Positions 1-8,346 of a stretch of 64,000 bases of DNA are shown in pieces (the first letter of the stretch is position 1; every line of letters begins with the position of its first letter). Both the position numbers and the translations under genes were made by a program. Location of the stretch: NCBI GenBank assembly GCA_003987725.1, contig RXJH01000001.1, forward strand, positions 186,001 to 250,000, written 5' to 3'. The notes beneath the pieces were generated by a model. It was given only the letters and a program-made list of their open reading frames with translations. It was not told where the DNA came from and did no database searches. The DNA is from Hyphomicrobium sp. (GTDB taxonomy: Bacteria; Pseudomonadota; Alphaproteobacteria; Rhizobiales; Hyphomicrobiaceae).

Positions 1-108
1 TCCAAACGGCAGGACCCGTAACGAAGCCTTGGACGCCAACGTACTCGTCGCTACGTACTCAAAGGAATGAGTACCGCATCAGTGCAGCGCCACTGCGGAG
101 CGACGGTT

Positions 109-852
109 ATGTCATTGAACGACAAGTCATTTTCTAAAAGCGGTCGATGGTTTTTCTGGCTTACCGCGACGACCGCGATCCTCGGCACCTTCATGGCCTT
201 CCACGGCTCCCGTCTCATCGCGGAGGAAGGCGTGTCTATCCCCTCGCCCGCCGTGGATGAACGTCTGGCGCCAGAAACCGGGTCCGAGACGGCGGTTTTG
301 GCGGGCGGGTGCTTTTGGGGCGTTCAAGGTGTCTTCCAACACGTCAAGGGCGTGCAAAGCGCAACCTCGGGTTATACCGGCGGGAAGCAGCAAGATGCGC
401 ACTACAACGTCGTCGGCACGGGCGCGACGGGCCATGCCGAGTCCGTGCAAATAAAGTTCGATCCGAAGACGGTCAGCTACGGGAAGCTTTTGCAGATCTA
501 CTTCTCGGTCGCGCACGATCCGACGCTTCTCAACCGCCAGGGACCGGACGCGGGCACGCAATACCGCTCAACGATTTTCCCGCAGACGGAGGAACAGGCC
601 AAAATCGCGGAAGCGTATATCGCTCAGCTCGATGGGGCTCATGTCTTCGCCGCGGCAATTGCGACAACCGTGGAGCCCGGCCGCACGTTCTATCCGGCCG
701 AGGACTACCATCAGAATTTTCTGACGCTCAATCCAACGTATCCATACATCGCCATCAACGACATGCCGAAGATCGCGAACCTGAGTAAGCACTTTCCGGA
801 AAACTACCGGACGGATCCGGTGCTGGTCGCGGTTGCAAAATCGACGAACTGA
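109..852 (+). CDS. msrA: Peptide methionine (S)-sulfoxide reductase MsrA, membrane-anchored or exported
   Basis: The protein reduces methionine-S-sulfoxide in proteins and so repairs oxidative damage. The family signature GCFWG with the catalytic cysteine is at about residues 67-71 (Cys68), followed by typical MsrA sequence through the C-terminal NYRTDPV region. The first 40 residues hold a hydrophobic stretch (about 17-34), which suggests a periplasmic, inner-membrane-anchored or secreted form. I chose the ATG at 109 because GGAG lies 8 bases upstream; the in-frame ATG at 67 has purines directly abutting it and no proper spacing. The 247-residue length fits MsrA plus a leader. It is convergent with the decarboxylase gene, 18 bases away. 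The family call is secure; the location is inferred from the N-terminus. Confidence 0.93.
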   Translation: MSLNDKSFSKSGRWFFWLTATTAILGTFMAFHGSRLIAEEGVSIPSPAVDERLAPETGSETAVLAGGCFWGVQGVFQHVKGVQSATSGYTGGKQQDAHYNVVGTGATGHAESVQIKFDPKTVSYGKLLQIYFSVAHDPTLLNRQGPDAGTQYRSTIFPQTEEQAKIAEAYIAQLDGAHVFAAAIATTVEPGRTFYPAEDYHQNFLTLNPTYPYIAINDMPKIANLSKHFPENYRTDPVLVAVAKSTN

Positions 853-870
853 TGCGACCCGCCCGGCTTA

Positions 871-2049
871 TCAGGCGTTGCGGGCGATGGGTTCGAGATC
901 CTCTGTATAGATCGAATACATCGGCTCATCCTGCAGGATGACGTCGGTGTATTCGCCGTAACCGTTGAAGCGCGTCGCCATGGCGCGCGCGTAGGCGCCG
1001 AGGTTGCCGATCTCGATGTAGTCGCCTTCTCGAACCGAAGCGGGCAGCATGAAGGGTCCCTTCATGCGATCGATCGAGTCACAGGTCGGTCCCCAGAATT
1101 CGAACGGTTCGAGCGGCTCGTTTGGATCGAGGTCTGGGCGGATCAACCGTACAGGGAAAATGAAGCCCAAATGGGCGCTGTCGAAGAGCGCGCCATAGGA
1201 ACCGTCGTTGATATAGAGCTGATTGCCGGGCTTCCTGAGATCGACCTTCACGATCAAGCTCTCGGCCTCGGCGACAAGCGCCCTGCCCGGCTCGCAGATC
1301 AGACGGCAGTGCTCGGTCACCGGCATCTTCGCCATCGATGATTTGATGACTTCCATGAAGTCGGAGAGGCGCGCGGGGACGCTGTCGGTGTAGCGCGACG
1401 GGAATCCGCCGCCGATGTCGATCGCGTCGACGACGACCCCGGCTTTCACGATGTGCTTTTTGACTTCCTCGAACGCCATTGCGTAGGCGTCCGGCGTCAC
1501 CGTCTGCGAGCCGACGTGGAAGGTGATGCCGAGTTCGTCGGCCACTTGGCGCGCCTTGATGAGCAGGCGCTGCGCGCGCTGGCCCGTGATCCCAAATTTA
1601 TGCTCGAGTGGAACGCGGCTATTCTTGGCCGGCACCGAGACACGGACGAACAGCTCGAGGTCTTTCGCGCCTTCGGTTTCCTCGACGATCTTCTGCAGCT
1701 CCTCCTCGCTGTCGAGGGCGAAGCATTTGATGTCATAGTCGAAATAGGCGCGCCGGATGGCGTAGCGCGATTTGACCGGATGCATGAAGTGGAGGCGGAC
1801 GCCCGGGATCGTCGCTGCGTCCTCGAGCTCCGCCACGGAGGCCACGTCGAACTGCTTGATGCCCGCACCGTAGAGCGCGCCCAGCAGAAAGACCGAGCTG
1901 TTCGCCTTGTAGGCGTATGCGACTTCGCCGGGGAAATTGTTGATGAACCAGCGGGCGGCGCGACCGGCTGCATGAGGACGCGCAGCGAAGACCGGCAAAT
2001 CCGGCTTCAACTCCGTCACCATTTCGAGTGCGGTGGCAAACTTCTCCAT
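871..2049 (-). CDS. PLP-dependent fold-III ornithine/lysine decarboxylase
   Basis: It probably makes putrescine from ornithine (or cadaverine from lysine), the first step of polyamine synthesis. It belongs to the eukaryotic-type alanine-racemase-fold decarboxylases: the PLP lysine is in YAYKAN (Lys48), CEPGRAL is the phosphate-binding segment, and GPTCDS near residue 335 carries the active-site cysteine. I chose the ATG at 2049 because GGGAGG stands 10 bases upstream. An upstream in-frame ATG at 2139 would add 30 residues encoded within the structured leader and is less likely to be used. Length 392 is normal. Its presumed product feeds the carboxyspermidine pathway genes at 47.6-50.8 kb. Ornithine versus lysine preference cannot be read from the sequence. 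Confidence 0.88.
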   Translation of the reverse strand: MEKFATALEMVTELKPDLPVFAARPHAAGRAARWFINNFPGEVAYAYKANSSVFLLGALYGAGIKQFDVASVAELEDAATIPGVRLHFMHPVKSRYAIRRAYFDYDIKCFALDSEEELQKIVEETEGAKDLELFVRVSVPAKNSRVPLEHKFGITGQRAQRLLIKARQVADELGITFHVGSQTVTPDAYAMAFEEVKKHIVKAGVVVDAIDIGGGFPSRYTDSVPARLSDFMEVIKSSMAKMPVTEHCRLICEPGRALVAEAESLIVKVDLRKPGNQLYINDGSYGALFDSAHLGFIFPVRLIRPDLDPNEPLEPFEFWGPTCDSIDRMKGPFMLPASVREGDYIEIGNLGAYARAMATRFNGYGEYTDVILQDEPMYSIYTEDLEPIARNA

Positions 2050-2252
2050 CGCGAAAGAACCTCCCAAGGAAGAACTATCCGGTTTCGCTCGCGGCAGCCG
2101 AGCTATGTCGGCTCTGGATGATATATTGAAGGGGTGCATTTAGGTATCTCGGCCCCCGCTGTAAAGCCTTTCGGAACCCAAACGCTCGCCATGGTTGCCG
2201 GATTCTCTGAGCAAAGCGAGTGCTCGTTGAGAATGACGCACCGAGCGATACC
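2050..2252 (-). promoter_or_regulatory. Structured mRNA leader of the decarboxylase gene; candidate speF-type RNA element
   Basis: On the minus strand a long-range helix can close between 2252-2241 (GGTAT..CTCGG) and 2152-2143 (CCGAGATACC). Inside it is a clear hairpin: ATTCTC (2234-2229) pairs with GAGAAT (2207-2202), and GAGCA (2225-2221) with TGCTC (2213-2209). Nearer the gene, CTTCC just upstream of the Shine-Dalgarno GGGAGG could mask it. Known: alphaproteobacterial ornithine decarboxylase genes often carry the speF RNA. I infer this is one from position and folding; I cannot score it against the covariance model. Confidence 0.5.
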
Positions 2253-2261
2253 TTTCGGCAC

Positions 2262-2277
2262 CTGTCACAAATGACAG
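2262..2277. promoter_or_regulatory. Perfect palindrome upstream of the decarboxylase leader
   Basis: CTGTCA-CAAA-TGACAG is a perfect 6-4-6 inverted repeat, 10 bases 5' of the structured leader on the minus strand. The TGTCA-N4-TGACA spacing resembles Crp/Fnr-family operators but matches no consensus I can name. It could equally be a hairpin at the start of the leader RNA. Confidence 0.4.
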
Positions 2278-2321
2278 TTTGATGAAAACAGGGGCGGGTT
2301 CGCCTGCTCGCCTCGCCGACT

Positions 2322-4649
2322 CTAACTGCGGCCGAGAACGAGAATCGCGCGTCCATCCCGGAGAGATTTATCGCTCGCCACATCCGGGCGCGGCGCGGGG
2401 ATGCGTTCACCCCGATCCTGCTGACGACGGATGGCGCCAGTTCGCGCGATGCGGGCACGTTCGGCTTTTTCAGGGCTTGTTCGCATTTCCCACTCTGTGA
2501 CGAGCGTGTCCTGGAGGAAATTCTCCCAATTGCCGAGAACGGTGAAACGTTGGCGTTCGAAATCGTGTTCAATGCCGACGGGCGGCGCCGCGCGCGTCGA
2601 ACAGCGGCCGAGGATCGTCTCGCTGCCCTCAGCTTTGTAGCGCAACTGAAAGGGCGCGTCGGGCGGGGGAATGCTGACGGCCTCGCCTGGGTTGATCAGG
2701 TTGTCGGGCTGAAAATCGCTCGGGAAAAGAACCGTTGCGATCCCGGCTGCATCGACGCTGATCACAGTCAGATAGCAGGCGTTGTCCGCCTCGGCCTTGA
2801 TCGTCACGATATCGCCCGGCACCGGGCGTGGTTTGTCGATCCACATCGTCAGCCCGATCGCGGTTTTGACCTCGCGCAGAAATCCTGCGGACGCGGTGGT
2901 TTGGCTCGGCGTGTTCGTTCCCTTCAAAAGCGAAAAGAGATGCTCGAGTTCCTGGCGAGACAGGACTCCATGCAAGAGGCGGCGCGACAGCGGCGCGGCG
3001 GCGCCTTTCGCGTCGGCCAGCTCCTTTAGGAATTCCGCGCGCTCAAGACCCGTCTCGCCCAGTGCAATCTCGAAGTCGGCACCTTCACGATAACGTCGCG
3101 CCAGTCCCGAGACGATTTCGTCGCCATGCACGCGCATATCGAGATCAATGCCAGCAGTTTTGGCCGCCGCGCGATAACGGTCCCATCCGCCGAGCATCAG
3201 CAGCGCGTTCTCGCTATCGGTCCCGAAGAGCGGCAGCACAGCGCGGCGGTCAGGCGTCATGGGGCCTGCAGAAATATCGAGCGGCCCGGCAGCGCGGAAA
3301 TCATCCTTCGCCTGGACCAAGCCTTCGGTGTGACAGGCGAAGCAATTGATGCCCGCTTTCGTTGCGGGCTCTACAGCGTTGGCTTCGATGCCGGCATATG
3401 GCTTCTCGATACCTGGTAACGCGCGGTCGATGCGATTGCCGGCGGCATCGAATAGCGCGAAAGCATAAAAACCGTCCGGAAGCGCGAAGAGCGCGCGGAT
3501 CTGATCCGGCCGGAACGGTGACTTCGACGTTGTCGCCGATTTCGGCCCCTGCGGATGCTCGAAGATATTTTGCTCGCCGTTGCTCGTTGCGAAGTCGTAG
3601 GCGAGCCAAAGTCCGGCGTGCTTCCCGGGATGTCTTTCGATCAAACGATTGCCGCGTGTAATGGCGCTTTCGCGAACCGCGAGGCGGCGCACAGAACCCG
3701 CCCGGATGTTCGCGTCAAGATCGGTTTCGTTCGTTTTCGCCAGCTCGGAGAGCTTCGCGGGAAGCCCGAGCAGCGCGTAATAGAGCGGCGTGTCTCCGGC
3801 CGTTGCGGCAAGCCAATCGCCGTTGACGACAACGACGTTGCTGCCCGCAGTCTTCACGACGTCTGGCGCAGTCGCGTGGATGAGCGCGGGCGGATAGGTC
3901 TTTTCGATCAACTTCCAGCGCGCGTCGTCCCAACCGAAATCGGCGAGACGAAACGACAGAAGCGTACCGGCCTCGTCGAGCGGCGTCAGCTTCACCGGCT
4001 CCGGCGCCCAGGAGAGGCTGTTCATCAGCTTGTCGAGCGCCTTTTTGTAGGCGGTCATTTCGCCTGGCGTCGCACACGAGTTGTAGAGATGGACCAGCGA
4101 GATGAAGCGCACGTCCTTACCTTGGTCGCGCTCGAGGCGCTGTGCCTCTCGCATCAATTTGTCGATCTCGGCAGGACGCACGGGCTGGCGCGATGGGCAG
4201 CTTTGAACCGTGGGAGGCAGATCCTTCAGCCAGCGGCGGATTGTTTGAATATCATCGGGCTGCGGCTCGGGCTTGGCGTCGGGCCCGGTAAATACGTCGA
4301 GCGGTGCGTGACGCGTTTCGAATACGTCATAGAGGCGGGATGCATCCGGTAGGCCTGGTTTCACCAGAACCGGATCACGCGCCAGATCATCGACGCCCAA
4401 GATATTTGCGAGGTCGCCGGATGCGAGAGGCCGTTCAAGCTTTCCCGTCTGATGGCAACTGGCGCAATAGGTTTCGAGAACCGTATAGGCCTTGGCCGCG
4501 CGCGGCTCGTCGGGACGCGATGGAAGATGCGCGGACGCCTTGCTTCCCGGATCAGCGACCGCCTGCGTAATAACGCGCGCGCTTGGGAGCCCGAATCCAA
4601 TCGGAATCGCGGCCAGACACGCGGAAATGATCAGGTATCTCGACCGCAC
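2322..4649 (-). CDS. Exported two-haem c-type cytochrome with C-terminal DUF4384 domain
   Basis: A 775-residue protein of unknown role. It starts with a GTG at 4649 and a signal-like hydrophobic stretch (about residues 6-27). Two CxxCH haem sites are visible: CASCH at 62-66 in an N-terminal cytochrome-like segment, and CFACH near residue 436. Between and after them are segments I do not recognise. Residues about 615-700 look like DUF4384, with the value-to-string-like pattern of cell-surface and periplasmic proteins (LTVISVDAAG.. TVLFPSDF). It lies upstream of the decarboxylase on the same strand with a 272-base gap that contains a palindrome and a leader, so the two are probably separate transcription units. 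The periplasmic location follows from haem attachment; the electron partner is unknown. Confidence 0.72.
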   Translation of the reverse strand: MRSRYLIISACLAAIPIGFGLPSARVITQAVADPGSKASAHLPSRPDEPRAAKAYTVLETYCASCHQTGKLERPLASGDLANILGVDDLARDPVLVKPGLPDASRLYDVFETRHAPLDVFTGPDAKPEPQPDDIQTIRRWLKDLPPTVQSCPSRQPVRPAEIDKLMREAQRLERDQGKDVRFISLVHLYNSCATPGEMTAYKKALDKLMNSLSWAPEPVKLTPLDEAGTLLSFRLADFGWDDARWKLIEKTYPPALIHATAPDVVKTAGSNVVVVNGDWLAATAGDTPLYYALLGLPAKLSELAKTNETDLDANIRAGSVRRLAVRESAITRGNRLIERHPGKHAGLWLAYDFATSNGEQNIFEHPQGPKSATTSKSPFRPDQIRALFALPDGFYAFALFDAAGNRIDRALPGIEKPYAGIEANAVEPATKAGINCFACHTEGLVQAKDDFRAAGPLDISAGPMTPDRRAVLPLFGTDSENALLMLGGWDRYRAAAKTAGIDLDMRVHGDEIVSGLARRYREGADFEIALGETGLERAEFLKELADAKGAAAPLSRRLLHGVLSRQELEHLFSLLKGTNTPSQTTASAGFLREVKTAIGLTMWIDKPRPVPGDIVTIKAEADNACYLTVISVDAAGIATVLFPSDFQPDNLINPGEAVSIPPPDAPFQLRYKAEGSETILGRCSTRAAPPVGIEHDFERQRFTVLGNWENFLQDTLVTEWEMRTSPEKAERARIARTGAIRRQQDRGERIPAPRPDVASDKSLRDGRAILVLGRS

Positions 4650-4858
4650 CTTGTTGGAGCCCCGCCCGTTTTCTTTTTCTTATTTGCCGCTCCTAACGCC
4701 GAGGGGCGGCACCATCGTGGCGGTGCATGGGAAGCGGCGCCGTTAACACAGATGAAGAATTCGTTAAATTGCTCGACTGCGAGTTAGGCATTCCGGGACT
4801 TCAAAATCGACCGCTAAGCAAAGTTCGGTTACAAGAACCTTACTTCATTCGTACAGCG

Positions 4859-5044
4859 ATGCGAGCACGACCGATGGACCTCAAGGCAGCGAACGATCGG
4901 AATTCGACAGCTGACCGCGTGGCTTTGGCAAGCATGATGGTGTGCTTCCTTGCGACTGGAGCGCTTCTCATCGGCACGCTCGCCACGGCCTCTCTCGATC
5001 AGAACCGCCACGCGACGATCCCGAACACGGCCACGTCTCACTAG
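4859..5044 (+). CDS. Small single-pass membrane protein, function unknown
   Basis: A 61-residue reading frame with a basic N-terminus and one convincing transmembrane helix at about residues 22-45 (VALASMMVCFLATGALL region), then a short polar tail. No family is recognised. Support for a real gene: it is the only open frame between two divergent genes, and a strong intrinsic terminator follows its stop by about 60 bases on the same strand. No good ribosome site precedes the ATG at 4859; the ATG at 4874 is an alternative start. Confidence 0.42.
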   Translation: MRARPMDLKAANDRNSTADRVALASMMVCFLATGALLIGTLATASLDQNRHATIPNTATSH

Positions 5045-5105
5045 CACTTGTCTTTTGAACTTCCCAATCTTGATCCTGTTGTTTTATGTATCCTATCGAT
5101 CCACC

Positions 5106-5142
5106 TGGGCCCTTCGCCAATAGGCGCAGGGCCCATTTTTTT
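5106..5142 (+). terminator. Intrinsic terminator after the small membrane-protein gene
   Basis: TGGGCCC (5106-5112) pairs with GGGCCCA (5129-5135), and CGCC (5115-5118) with GGCG (5123-5126), with an AATA loop. Seven T residues follow at 5136-5142. The T-tract is only on the plus strand, so the terminator serves rightward transcription. Confidence 0.85.
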
Positions 5143-5163
5143 CTGCGCCGTTGGCCCCCTTCA

Positions 5164-6429
5164 TCAAGGCGCTCCGGCGCCCGCCCCTGAGCTTTTGACG
5201 AGCACGACATAGCCGTTGGCTCTGAGCTCGGAAACGACCAGCTCCAGATGCTTTCGGTCGCGTGTTTCGATGACCAGATTAAGTTCAGTGCCCTTCGCCG
5301 GCACGTCGGTGAAAACGCGCTGATGATAGACTTCGACGACGTTGGCGCCGGCCTTACCGATGATGCCCGAAACTCTCGCCAGCTGGCCTGGACGATCGGG
5401 AATATCGATGGCGAGGCGCGACAGTCGGCCGTCGCGCGCGAGTTCGCGCGTCAATACGCTTGCGAGCAGGCGAGTGTCGATATTGCCTCCGCAGAGCACA
5501 AGGCCGATCTTCTTGCCCTTATAAAGTCTGTTGGCGCCGCCGATCAGCGCTGCGAGACCGGCGGCACCGGCACCTTCAACGACCGTTTTCTCGATCGTAA
5601 TTAGCAGCGAGACGGCGCGTTCGAGGTCTGCTTCCGAGACGAGAAGAATATCGTCGACGAGTTCTTCGATGATCTGCTGGGTGAAGCTGCCCGGCGCGGT
5701 GACGGCGATGCCCTCCGCGAGCGTATCTCCCCCGACAGGTAGCGACGTCTTTTTCACCGCGTTGAGCATCGAGGGATAAAGCTGGGCCTCGACGCCGATC
5801 ACTTTGATCTTCGGATTGATCGCCTTCGCGGCGACCGCCATCCCCGAGATCAAGCCGCCACCGCCGATCGGAACGATCAACACGTCGAGGTCAGGCGCCT
5901 TCTCGAGCATTTCAATCGCGACGGTTCCCTGCCCGGCGATGATCGCGGGGTCGTTATAGGGATGGACGAAGGTCAGCCCATGTTCGGCGCCGTAGCCGAC
6001 GGCGAAGCCGTAAGCTTCCTCCAGGCTTTGCCCTTCGAGGATGACGTTTGCCCCGTGGCTACGGGTATTTTCGACTTTGATGGTCGGCGTCCAGGCGGGC
6101 ATGACAATCGTCGCAGGAATGCCGAGGCGATGGGCGTGGTAGGCAACGCCTTGCGCGTGATTGCCGGCCGACATCGCGATGACGCCGTTCTGTCGCTGCT
6201 CGGGCGGCAGCGACAGAAGCTTGTTCAGCGCGCCGCGCTCCTTGTACGAGGCGGTGAACTGCAAGTTTTCGAACTTGAGCCAGATTTCCGCATTCAGCAG
6301 CGCGCCAAGCGTGCGGCTCTGCTCAAATCGTGTTGCGACTACGGCGCTGCGGATAGCATCGGCGGCACGCTTAATGTCGTCATAGGCGACGGCAAGCTGG
6401 TGAGGTTTCGTCGTCGCTAATTTGGTCAT
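5164..6429 (-). CDS. ilvA: Threonine ammonia-lyase (threonine dehydratase) with C-terminal ACT domain
   Basis: It deaminates threonine to 2-oxobutanoate, for isoleucine synthesis or threonine catabolism. It is a PLP fold-II enzyme: the Schiff-base lysine is in TASYKERGA (Lys63), the substrate loop is SAGNHAQG, and the phosphate loop is GGGGLISG. Residues about 345-421 form one ACT-type regulatory domain (RLAIDIPDRPGQLARV start). The 421-residue length, with a single ACT domain, matches the shorter threonine dehydratases rather than the roughly 510-residue biosynthetic IlvA with two. I chose the ATG at 6429 because the family N-terminus begins there; a GTG at 6471 in frame is possible. It is divergent from the exported protein at 6612. 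Confidence 0.92.
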   Translation of the reverse strand: MTKLATTKPHQLAVAYDDIKRAADAIRSAVVATRFEQSRTLGALLNAEIWLKFENLQFTASYKERGALNKLLSLPPEQRQNGVIAMSAGNHAQGVAYHAHRLGIPATIVMPAWTPTIKVENTRSHGANVILEGQSLEEAYGFAVGYGAEHGLTFVHPYNDPAIIAGQGTVAIEMLEKAPDLDVLIVPIGGGGLISGMAVAAKAINPKIKVIGVEAQLYPSMLNAVKKTSLPVGGDTLAEGIAVTAPGSFTQQIIEELVDDILLVSEADLERAVSLLITIEKTVVEGAGAAGLAALIGGANRLYKGKKIGLVLCGGNIDTRLLASVLTRELARDGRLSRLAIDIPDRPGQLARVSGIIGKAGANVVEVYHQRVFTDVPAKGTELNLVIETRDRKHLELVVSELRANGYVVLVKSSGAGAGAP

Positions 6430-6611
6430 TATCTTTGGGCAGGTTTGTTGCAGATTAGGAGTTCTTACCACACTGGCTCGAGGTTCGCCCGGAGCCCTTG
6501 GCGAAGAGATCTAGCGCGCGCACTTGCCGAAGCCCAGGCGTTTTATTGTCTAGCATCCGCCGAGGCCGACTCATTCATTTCATCCAATGATTCCCGGTGC
6601 GGAGATATTGC

Positions 6612-7316
6612 ATGGCTCACCTGCCCGCAAAGATTGCTTTTGCCGTCACCGCCCTGCTGGTCGCCGTGCTCGCAAGCCCTTTGAGAGCGGATCCCAGCAG
6701 TTCGTATTCTGGCGGCCAGAAATTCGAATATGGCCCGTACGGGTCAGAGAACAATCCGAGCAGCAACCAGGCAGCCCCGCAAAACGAGCCACCTCCTCCG
6801 GTCTACCGCGGCGGCGACGCCCCGCGACCGGCCTCCAATGAGCAGCCGAGCGACGCCCGGGATTACCGGGGCGATGCAAGCACAAGTTCCGGCGCAGGTG
6901 CTTCCGGGACGGATCCGGATGACGGCGAGGACGAGGCGGCTGATGGTCCACCTTCTGACGCCTATCGTCCGCCACCGGGGAATGGACAAGAGCCAGGGCC
7001 TCGCGATGCCGCCGTTTCCCCGCCAGCGGGCGATTTCGAAGGCGGACTGTCTCGTGTCGAAGTCCGTGCCAGCGCGCCCGACAGCAGCGTTCCTTACGAA
7101 ATCCGCGAGCATGACGCGCGGCATGCCGCAATCATAGCGTGGCGCCGCAAGGTCGCGGATCGTTTCGGGCCCGAGTTTGCCCATTGGCGCACGGCAGCAG
7201 CCAAGCGCGTCGACTGCATGCCGGACCGTCGCGAAGGTCTCGTTTGCATCGCTAGCGCGCTGCCGGTGCGCGGGCTTGCCCGTTCCGAGCGATGGCGCCG
7301 GGACGGCCGGGACTAA
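6612..7316 (+). CDS. Exported low-complexity Pro/Gly/Asp-rich protein, function unknown
   Basis: A 234-residue protein with a signal peptide (about residues 1-26, ending ASPLRA). A long disordered stretch follows (about 27-145), rich in Pro, Gly, Ser, Asp and Glu. The C-terminus (about 150-234) is more ordered and holds two cysteines in CMPDRREGLVC, which could form a disulfide. I recognise no family. The ATG at 6612 has GGAG 7 bases upstream, better than an ATG at 6597. The bipartite plan (disordered linker plus a small conserved-looking C-domain) suggests a periplasmic protein that reaches across the wall, but that is inference. Confidence 0.6.
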   Translation: MAHLPAKIAFAVTALLVAVLASPLRADPSSSYSGGQKFEYGPYGSENNPSSNQAAPQNEPPPPVYRGGDAPRPASNEQPSDARDYRGDASTSSGAGASGTDPDDGEDEAADGPPSDAYRPPPGNGQEPGPRDAAVSPPAGDFEGGLSRVEVRASAPDSSVPYEIREHDARHAAIIAWRRKVADRFGPEFAHWRTAAAKRVDCMPDRREGLVCIASALPVRGLARSERWRRDGRD

Positions 7317-7455
7317 GGCGTCCGGCGCCGGCATCATCACCGCCGCAAACAATCCTGGTTGATCCTGGAGCTTCTTTTTGCGATCTGCCGCAGGGGCGAA
7401 CCGCGCGGTGCGGACGTTTGCTCTCGGCCTGCCGGCACAGATGGGAAATCATGAC

Positions 7456-8337
7456 ATGGCGAAAGTAGCGTGGCTGGGATTGGGTGTGATGGGCTATCCC
7501 ATGGCGGGCCATTTGAGGATGCGCGGCGGCCACGACGTCGTCGTCTACAATCGAACTGCCGCTAAAGCCGAAAAGTGGAAAGAGCAGTTTGGCGGGACTG
7601 TCGCCGCAACTCCCGCAGAAGCGGCGCGCGACTGCGACGCCGTGTTCGCCTGCGTCGGCAATGACGACGATCTGCGCGGCGTCACGATCGGAAACGACGG
7701 GGCGTTTGAGTCCATGCGGGCGGGCGCGATTTTCATCGACCATACGACAGCATCGGCGAAGGTCGCGCGCGAACTCTCAGCGGCCGCGGAAAAGCGAGGC
7801 CTCCACTTTCTCGATTGCCCGGTCTCCGGCGGACAGGCAGGCGCCGAGGGCGGCACGCTGACGGTAATGGCTGGCGGTCCTGAAGATGCGTTCGCTGCTG
7901 CGGAGCCATTGATCAAAAGTTATGCGCGCAGCGTTCGCAGAATGGGTCCGTCCGGTTCGGGGCAACTCGCCAAGATGGCCAACCAGATCGCCATTGCCGG
8001 GCTCGTTCAAGGATTAGCGGAATCCATACACTTCGCCGAATGCGCGGGCCTCGATATCGAAGCGCTGATGGAAACGATTTCAAAGGGCGCGGCGCAATCG
8101 TGGCAGATGGACAACCGCTGGAAGACGATGCACGAGCGAAAGTTCGACTTCGGCTTCGCTGTCGATTGGATGCGCAAGGACCTTGCGATCTGCTTTGAGG
8201 AAGCGGCGGTGAACGGCGCCGACTTGACGGTGGCGCAGCTCGTCGATCGGTTCTACGGCGAGGTGCAACAGCTCGGCGGCCGGCGTTGGGACACGTCGAG
8301 CCTCATCGCGAGATTGCAGCCGAAGAAGGACGTCTGA
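7456..8337 (+). CDS. NAD(P)-binding beta-hydroxyacid dehydrogenase, 3-hydroxyisobutyrate dehydrogenase family
   Basis: The enzyme probably oxidises a 3-hydroxyacid or reduces a semialdehyde such as tartronate or succinate semialdehyde. The Rossmann motif GLGVMGYPMAGHL is at residues 8-20. The substrate loop SGGQAGAEGGTL and the catalytic-lysine helix GSGQLAKMANQ (Lys about 172) are intact. The 293-residue length is standard. The start at 7456 is supported by GGGAA upstream and by the family N-terminus; an ATG at 7441 would add five residues. It is convergent with the Lrp gene 4 bases away, with both stop codons lying in a perfect palindrome. The exact substrate is not predictable, because this family is promiscuous in annotation. 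Confidence 0.87.
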   Translation: MAKVAWLGLGVMGYPMAGHLRMRGGHDVVVYNRTAAKAEKWKEQFGGTVAATPAEAARDCDAVFACVGNDDDLRGVTIGNDGAFESMRAGAIFIDHTTASAKVARELSAAAEKRGLHFLDCPVSGGQAGAEGGTLTVMAGGPEDAFAAAEPLIKSYARSVRRMGPSGSGQLAKMANQIAIAGLVQGLAESIHFAECAGLDIEALMETISKGAAQSWQMDNRWKTMHERKFDFGFAVDWMRKDLAICFEEAAVNGADLTVAQLVDRFYGEVQQLGGRRWDTSSLIARLQPKKDV

Positions 8338-8346
8338 TGATCAGAC
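8332..8346. repeat. Palindrome spanning two convergent stop codons
   Basis: GTCTGAT-G-ATCAGAC is a perfect 7-1-7 inverted repeat containing the TGA of the dehydrogenase gene and the stop of the Lrp gene. No T-tract follows on either strand, so it is at most a weak bidirectional stop signal. Confidence 0.4.

Noticed and set aside
2050-2139. Start of the decarboxylase at the upstream ATG (2139)
   Set aside because: The extra 30 residues are encoded inside a structured leader, are unlike the family, and the ATG at 2049 has a good GGGAGG site.
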